This document shows positions 33,109 to 37,427 of a stretch of 37,427 bases of DNA, in pieces. This stretch comes from Bacteroidaceae bacterium (GTDB taxonomy: Bacteria; Bacteroidota; Bacteroidia; Bacteroidales; Bacteroidaceae): positions 1-37,427 of the forward strand of contig JAGCFP010000018.1 in NCBI GenBank assembly GCA_017650045.1, given 5' to 3'. How positions within the stretch are numbered: position 1 is the stretch's first letter; each line of letters starts with the position of its first letter. The notes under the pieces were generated by a model that saw nothing but the letters and a program-made list of their open reading frames with translations, had not been told where the DNA came from and did not search any database. A program made the translations under genes and the position numbers.

Positions 33109-34640
33109 AACCAATTATGAAAAAGAATCTTTGCATTTTTGCATTTTTGAATCTTTGCATTTTATTCTCTGGTTGTACCAGAGATACGTCCCAGCCCATA
33201 AAGCCTCGCATCATCGTGACCTGCGACCCTGAGCTCGACGATAACAACTCCCTGATTCGTTACATCCTCTATCTCACCGATTTCCAGACAGAGGGCATCA
33301 TCTATACCAGCAGTAAGTTCCATTGGAAAGGCGATGGCAAGGGCACCACACAGTTCAAGGAAGGCAGTGAGTATGCCAACATCGGACTGGGTCCCCAGAC
33401 CTCTTGGCGCTGGACCCCCACTGAGCGCTTCATCGACGATGTGGTAGATGCCTATACCGAGGCCTATCCCAATCTAAAAGTGCATCATCCCGACTATCCC
33501 ACACCTGAGCATGTGCGCAGCCTTGTGAAGTGGGGCAACGTAGAGTTGGAAGGCGACTATTCCTACGATACCGAGGGCTCCAACCTTATCAAACAGGTGT
33601 TGCTCGATGAGAAACCCGGTCCTGTGTTCCTGCAGACGTGGGGAGGGGCCAGCTCAGTGGCAGCAGCCCTGCGCAGCATTGCAGACCAGTACAAAGGCAC
33701 AGACCAGTGGGAGGCCATTTATAAGAAAGTGTCAGAGAAAGCCGTGATGTGCATGTCGGGCGATCAAGATGGCACCTATCCTGATTACATCGCCAAGGCA
33801 TGGCCCGATATCCAGACACAGAGCCTGCGTGGTGGCACGGCTCCGCTCTCCTACATGGCCTTCCGCTCCGTGAAATCAGAATATAAGTATTACCTCTCTC
33901 CAGAATGGATGCAGGAGCATATACGCAGCAAAGGCCCGTTGGGTGCGCTCTACCGCGTGTGGGGTGATGGCAAGCAGATGGTGAAGGGCGATGTGTACGA
34001 CTACTTTGGTGAGAGCGGAAAAACCGCAGAGGAGTTGGAAGCTGAGGGCTACCGACTTTGGTTGCGCGACATCCAGCCTAAGGGCTCTTTCCTGGGTGAG
34101 GGTGATACCTTCTGCTACCTCCAGATGATAGACAACGGCCTACGTAGTTGGCAAGACCAGACGTGGGGTGGCTGGAGCGGACGTAAGCAAGAAATGAAGG
34201 TAGATCCTAACGCCACCTTGGCAGAGCAGTATGCCGCCATGAGTGCCACAGACGAGGTCATGCCTTACTTCTTCCCCGAGGTGATGAACGACTTTGCCGC
34301 CCGTTTCCAGTGGGCAGTGACTCCTAACTATGCCGATGCCAACCATAACCCCGTGCTTACGGGTCCGCTGAGCATCGAGGCAGCACCAGGCGAGAAGGTT
34401 ACGTTGAAAGCCAAAGCTACCGACCCCGATGGTGATGCCCTTACCCTGAAGTGGTGGCCATGGCAGGTAGGCAGTTACGAGGGCACCGTCACCATCGACA
34501 GTCCCACCACTGCACAGACCACCTTCACCGTGCCCGCAGATGCACAGCCAGGACAAACCATCCATTTGATTCTGGAAGCCCAAGACAATGGAACCCCTGC
34601 GTTGAAGAAATACCTCCGCACTGTGGTGACTGTGAAATAA
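33105..34640 (+). CDS. DUF1593-type lipoprotein with nucleoside-hydrolase-like N-domain
   Basis: A 511-residue lipoprotein with lipobox FSGC (Cys24). The mature domain opens with PRIIVTCDPELDDNNSLIR, the DxxxDD metal-site motif of the nucleoside-hydrolase-like DUF1593 family. The C-terminal 100 residues form an Ig-like/cadherin-like domain with TDPDGDALTLKWW. The biological substrate of this family is not known to me. Its hydrophobic signal core is made of a tandem 8-residue repeat (NLCIFAFL then NLCILF) caused by a 24-bp direct repeat. A second ATG at 33117 (residue 5) may be the real start. Coupled to the upstream nucleoside-hydrolase-like gene, so both proteins probably act on one class of substrate. 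Confidence 0.75.
   Translation: MKPIMKKNLCIFAFLNLCILFSGCTRDTSQPIKPRIIVTCDPELDDNNSLIRYILYLTDFQTEGIIYTSSKFHWKGDGKGTTQFKEGSEYANIGLGPQTSWRWTPTERFIDDVVDAYTEAYPNLKVHHPDYPTPEHVRSLVKWGNVELEGDYSYDTEGSNLIKQVLLDEKPGPVFLQTWGGASSVAAALRSIADQYKGTDQWEAIYKKVSEKAVMCMSGDQDGTYPDYIAKAWPDIQTQSLRGGTAPLSYMAFRSVKSEYKYYLSPEWMQEHIRSKGPLGALYRVWGDGKQMVKGDVYDYFGESGKTAEELEAEGYRLWLRDIQPKGSFLGEGDTFCYLQMIDNGLRSWQDQTWGGWSGRKQEMKVDPNATLAEQYAAMSATDEVMPYFFPEVMNDFAARFQWAVTPNYADANHNPVLTGPLSIEAAPGEKVTLKAKATDPDGDALTLKWWPWQVGSYEGTVTIDSPTTAQTTFTVPADAQPGQTIHLILEAQDNGTPALKKYLRTVVTVK
33126..33164 (+). repeat. 24-bp direct repeat inside a signal-peptide sequence
   Basis: GAATCTTTGCATTTT occurs at 33126-33140 and again at 33150-33164, exactly 24 bases apart, with an extra TGCATTTTT between. 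The period is eight codons, so the reading frame is kept and the signal peptide core is duplicated. Confidence 0.8.
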
Positions 34641-34646
34641 AAAATT

Positions 34647-34669
34647 CCCTCTCCTAAGATAGGAGAGGG
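34647..34669. terminator. convergent hairpin terminator
   Basis: CCCTCTCCTA (34647-34656) and its inverse (34660-34669) form a perfect 10-bp stem with a 3-base loop. It lies 6 bases after the stop of the plus-strand gene and 26 bases beyond the end of ispE on the minus strand. It is positioned to end transcription from both sides. Confidence 0.6.
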
Positions 34670-34695
34670 TAAGGGTGAGGTATGATGAACTCTGT

Positions 34696-35523
34696 TTACA
34701 GCTCACACCTAAAATAAAAATCCTGTGGAAAGTCCTGCTCCTTCGGAACGGGACTACCTTCTTCATACAATCCATACACAGAGCTGCCACTGCCACTCAT
34801 GGCCGCATACACAGCCCCCGAGTCATACAGCTGCTGCTTGATCGCAGCGATGCGCGGATGATGTGGGAAGATACTCTCCTCGAAATCATTCAGCATAGAC
34901 AGCCTCCACGTTTCCACAGGCTCCTTCACGATGTCCAGCAGTGAGCGCTGAGGGCGCTGAGGTGTGATCCCTCTGAAAGCCTCAGGCGTAGAGACAAAGA
35001 TATCCGGCTTCACGATGACGATCTGCCACCCCTTTAAATCCAAGTCGATCGGTGTGAAGATATCCCCGATGCCCGTTGCGAAGGTAGGGCGACGATGCAC
35101 GAAGAAAGCACAGTCGGCCCCTAATCTACTGGCATAACTTATCAGCCTCTCCTCAGAGAGCTGTAAGCCAAACATCTCATTCAGCAGACACAGCATAAAA
35201 GCCGCATCCGCAGAGCCACCACCCAGTCCGGCCCCAGAAGGGATATGCTTGTAGAGATAAACGTCCACAGGAGGCAGCTGGAAGTCGGCAGCCAACATCA
35301 GATAGGCACGCACCACCAGATTCTTCTCCGCAGGTCCCTCGATGGCAGCGCCATACTGCGTGAGCCTGTAAGGCACCCCTGCAGAAGCCTCCAGAGGCAC
35401 CACCTCCAGCGCATCCGTCAGAGGGATAGGGTAGAACACCGTTTCCAGATTATGGTAGCCATCAGGCCTGCGCTCCGTGACGTTCAGACCTAAGTTTATC
35501 TTGCAACAAGGAAATATCAGCAT
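34696..35523 (-). CDS. ispE: 4-diphosphocytidyl-2-C-methyl-D-erythritol kinase
   Basis: A 275-residue GHMP kinase that phosphorylates 4-diphosphocytidyl-methylerythritol in the non-mevalonate isoprenoid pathway. It has the N-terminal [19 protein letters not shown] block with Lys8, the ATP-binding GHMP motif [14 protein letters not shown] (95-108), and GADCAFF near 135-141 with the probable catalytic Asp137. Length is normal for the family. It lies divergent to dnaB and starts about 34 bases downstream of its -7 box. It supplies isoprenoid precursors for the whole cell, including the polyprenyl synthase at the other end of the window, but nothing suggests a direct link. Confidence 0.93.
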   Translation of the reverse strand: MLIFPCCKINLGLNVTERRPDGYHNLETVFYPIPLTDALEVVPLEASAGVPYRLTQYGAAIEGPAEKNLVVRAYLMLAADFQLPPVDVYLYKHIPSGAGLGGGSADAAFMLCLLNEMFGLQLSEERLISYASRLGADCAFFVHRRPTFATGIGDIFTPIDLDLKGWQIVIVKPDIFVSTPEAFRGITPQRPQRSLLDIVKEPVETWRLSMLNDFEESIFPHHPRIAAIKQQLYDSGAVYAAMSGSGSSVYGLYEEGSPVPKEQDFPQDFYFRCEL

Positions 35524-35536
35524 CGTCAGAAAAAAG

Positions 35537-35554
35537 TTATCAACAGGTTGTTAA
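35537..35554. other. near-palindrome with a DnaA-box-like 9-mer
   Basis: TTATCAACAGGTTGTTAA is symmetric at 14 of 18 positions. Its left half, TTATCAACA, differs from the DnaA-box consensus TTATCCACA at one position. It sits in the ispE leader within the divergent ispE-dnaB region. A regulatory role is a guess. Confidence 0.3.
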
Positions 35555-35556
35555 TA

Positions 35557-35586
35557 CAAAGTTAATAACTAATTATGGATATGCAA
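35557..35586 (-). promoter_or_regulatory. promoter of ispE
   Basis: On the minus strand TTG (35586-35584) and TAACTTTG (35564-35557) are 19 bases apart, a good Bacteroidetes promoter. The ispE start codon follows about 34 bases downstream. Confidence 0.65.
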
Positions 35587-35608
35587 GAGAAAATCTGGTT
35601 TTTTGTTT

Positions 35609-35616
35609 TACCTTTG
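35609..35616 (+). promoter_or_regulatory. -7 box of dnaB
   Basis: TACCTTTG matches the Bacteroidetes -7 consensus and lies 22 bases before the dnaB ATG at 35639. A clear -33 element is lacking. Confidence 0.5.
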
Positions 35617-35638
35617 TCCCTGCTAAAATTTAGGAAGT

Positions 35639-37174
35639 ATGCCAGAAACAATCAGAAGATCTCGGACAACCAAGAAAAATACCCCAGCCCCCGTGTCAGA
35701 TTACGGACGCATTCCGCCCCAGGCACCCGAGTTGGAAAAGGCCGTATTGGCCGCCATGATGATAGAGCGCGATGCCTATTCGCTCGTCAGTGAGTTACTC
35801 AAACCAGAGTCGTTCTACGAGCACCGTCACCAGCTCATCTATGCTGCCATCACAGACCTCGCCATGACGCAGCATCCCATCGACCTGCTCACCGTGAAGG
35901 ACCAGTTGGAAAAGCGAGGCGAACTCGATGAGGTAGGAGGGCCCTTCTACCTTACCCAGCTCACCAGCATGGTAGCCTCTGCTGCCCATGTAGAGTATCA
36001 TGCCCGCATCATCGCCCAGAAAGCCCTGTCGCGTGAACTCATCACCTTCTCAAACACCGTGCTCTCCAAAGCCTTCGATGAGACCATCGATGTGGACGAC
36101 CTGATGCAAGAGACGGAAGGCCGCCTCTTTGAGATCTCTCAGCAGAACGTGAAGAAAGACTATACCCAGATCAATCCTGTCATTGCAGAAGCCTATAAGA
36201 ACATCCAGGCAGCTGCAGGCCGTCCCGATGGCTTGAGTGGCTTGCAGAGCGGATTCCCAGAGCTCGACAAGATTACGGCAGGCTGGCAGAAGAGCGACCT
36301 TATCATCATCGCTGCCCGTCCCGCCATGGGTAAGACCGCCTTCATGCTCTCCATGGCCAAGAACATGGCTGTGAATCTGCATACCCCTGTGGGCTTCTTC
36401 TCTTTGGAGATGAGTAACCTGCAGTTGGTGAATCGTCTCATTGCCAACACCTGTGAGATTCCGAGCGACAAGATCCGTACGGGGCAGTTGGCCGATTACG
36501 AGTGGCAGCAGCTCGACTATAAGTTGAACGCCCTGCTCGATGCACCCCTCTATATCGATGACACCCCTTCACTCTCCGTATTCGAGCTTCGTACCAAGGC
36601 CCGTCGTCTGGTTAAGGAACATGACGTGAAGATCATTATCATCGACTACCTCCAACTCATGAACGCCAGTGGTATGTCCTTCTATAGCCGTCAGGAAGAA
36701 GTAAGCGTCATCTCCCGCTCGCTGAAAGGCCTCGCCAAGGAACTGGGAATCCCCATCATCGCCCTGTCACAGTTGAATCGAAACGTAGAAAGTCGTACAG
36801 GCGACAGGAACACCAGCGGAGCCGATAGCCGTCGCCCACAGCTCAGCGACCTGCGTGAATCAGGCGCCATCGAGCAAGATGCCGATATGGTCTGCTTCAT
36901 CCACCGTCCGGAATACTATAAGATCTTTACCGACGAGCAGGGGAACGACCTTCGAGGCATTGCCCAGATCATCATTGCCAAGCACCGCAACGGCGCCATA
37001 GCCGATGTGAACCTGCGCTTTATCGGACAGTACACCCGCTTCCAGAACCTCGATGACGACCAGATCCCCGATGTCATTCCATCGCGCATGAATGGGCCGT
37101 CACCCATTGGCAGCACAGCCACTCCGCCACCTCCAGAGCCAGACTACTATCCAAAGCAAGACCTGCCGTTCTGA
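35639..37174 (+). CDS. dnaB: replicative DNA helicase
   Basis: A 511-residue hexameric replicative helicase. The N-terminal helical domain (about 24-130, starting IPPQAPELEKAVLAAMM) binds primase and loader. The C-terminal RecA-like domain has Walker A ARPAMGKTAF (226-235), Walker B IIIIDYLQLM, the SRSLKGLAKEL helix and the LSDLRESGAIEQDADMV segment with the arginine-finger region. Length is close to normal, with a short low-complexity Pro-rich tail (PPPPEPDYYPKQDLPF). No intein or insertion is present. It is transcribed divergently from ispE; its stop nearly abuts the convergent gene at 37176. Confidence 0.95.
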   Translation: MPETIRRSRTTKKNTPAPVSDYGRIPPQAPELEKAVLAAMMIERDAYSLVSELLKPESFYEHRHQLIYAAITDLAMTQHPIDLLTVKDQLEKRGELDEVGGPFYLTQLTSMVASAAHVEYHARIIAQKALSRELITFSNTVLSKAFDETIDVDDLMQETEGRLFEISQQNVKKDYTQINPVIAEAYKNIQAAAGRPDGLSGLQSGFPELDKITAGWQKSDLIIIAARPAMGKTAFMLSMAKNMAVNLHTPVGFFSLEMSNLQLVNRLIANTCEIPSDKIRTGQLADYEWQQLDYKLNALLDAPLYIDDTPSLSVFELRTKARRLVKEHDVKIIIIDYLQLMNASGMSFYSRQEEVSVISRSLKGLAKELGIPIIALSQLNRNVESRTGDRNTSGADSRRPQLSDLRESGAIEQDADMVCFIHRPEYYKIFTDEQGNDLRGIAQIIIAKHRNGAIADVNLRFIGQYTRFQNLDDDQIPDVIPSRMNGPSPIGSTATPPPPEPDYYPKQDLPF

Positions 37175-37175
37175 T

Positions 37176-37427
37176 TTACCACCCCTCAGGAAGCACGATG
37201 TTATCTACATCATGTGCTTCCTCAAACAGGGGCGCTATCTCCTCGTCCTTGAAGCCAGCGATGCCACAGCCAATGCGCGTCACTAAGAATGTCAGCTCCT
37301 GATGCTCCTTTGCAAACTGTATGAACTCATCCACATACGGCTTTATGGTCTCCACACCCCCTTGCATGGTAGGTATGCCATAACTCTGCCCTTGCAGACC
37401 CACGCCCTGACCCATGATGGCGCCAAA
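37176..37427 (-). CDS. conserved A1S_2505-type protein, C-terminal part (cut by right edge)
   Basis: The visible 83 codons read on through the right edge, so the start is missing. The sequence FGAIMGQGVGLQGQSYGIPTM, a YVDEFIQFAKEH helix and then FLVTRIGCGIAGFKDEEIAPLF matches my memory of a small conserved family annotated as A1S_2505-like phage non-structural proteins, widespread in Bacteroidetes chromosomes. The VTRIGCGIAGF loop suggests a nucleotide- or ADP-ribose-type binding site similar in style to macro domains; this is inference. Methionine at 37415 is internal to the conserved block and is not a good start. Confidence 0.65.
   Translation of the reverse strand, partial: FGAIMGQGVGLQGQSYGIPTMQGGVETIKPYVDEFIQFAKEHQELTFLVTRIGCGIAGFKDEEIAPLFEEAHDVDNIVLPEGW

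Noticed and set aside
1-37427. A prophage, transposon or integrative element boundary
   Set aside because: No integrase, transposase, tRNA attachment site or terminal repeat was found; the only phage-like name (the gene at the right edge) belongs to a widespread chromosomal family.

Overview
The window looks like a chromosomal segment from an anaerobic Bacteroidales bacterium (Bacteroides/Prevotella-like). Support for this: intergenic -7 boxes of the form TAnnTTTG, a Bacteroidetes-style GH32/MFS/fructokinase fructan module, AT-rich dispersed intergenic repeats, and ispE next to dnaB. The assignment below order level is inference. No rRNA, tRNA, IS element, phage or CRISPR array was seen. No gene-free stretch exceeds about 200 bases.

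Region 1 (3-22872, all + strand) is the unusual part: sixteen consecutive genes with ATGA overlaps or gaps of at most 33 bases, ending at a perfect 14-bp hairpin. It begins, cut by the window edge, with a trans-polyprenyl diphosphate synthase, a prenyltransferase-barrel protein and a squalene-hopene-cyclase-family protein with an intact DXDD motif. Next come two PQQ-like beta-propellers, a Tat-type propeller with a Cys tail, a Tat-type ferredoxin with 17 cysteines, a NosR/NapH-type membrane polyferredoxin and a membrane-anchored propeller. A NuoE-NuoF fusion of the HydB/HndC type and a NuoG-N-terminus-like Fe-S protein follow. Then come a propeller lipoprotein, an ABC ATPase, a large FtsX-type permease, a GT4 glycosyltransferase and two tandem paralogous propellers. 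My reading is a co-expressed envelope system. NADH (possibly with ferredoxin) feeds electrons through the flavoprotein to the membrane polyferredoxin and outward to periplasmic Fe-S and propeller proteins. A terpenoid product and an ABC/GT export or decoration step would be linked to it. The terminal acceptor and the terpenoid are unknown.

Region 2 (22940-25450) holds a Cys-rich ArsR-type repressor behind a good promoter, an aquaglyceroporin and a G3E (CobW-like) GTPase, suggesting metal or metalloid handling. Region 3 (25430-29547) is a fructan-use module: GH32 enzyme, MFS sugar porter, PfkB sugar kinase. Two copies of a heptamer-armed repeat element flank the porter gene. Region 4 (29553-32020, - strand) has a VanX-like D,D-dipeptidase and an AsmA-like membrane protein. 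Region 5 (32031-34640) has two exported nucleoside-hydrolase-fold proteins. Region 6 (34647-37427) has a convergent terminator, ispE (-), dnaB (+) and the C-terminal part of a gene on the - strand that runs off the right edge.
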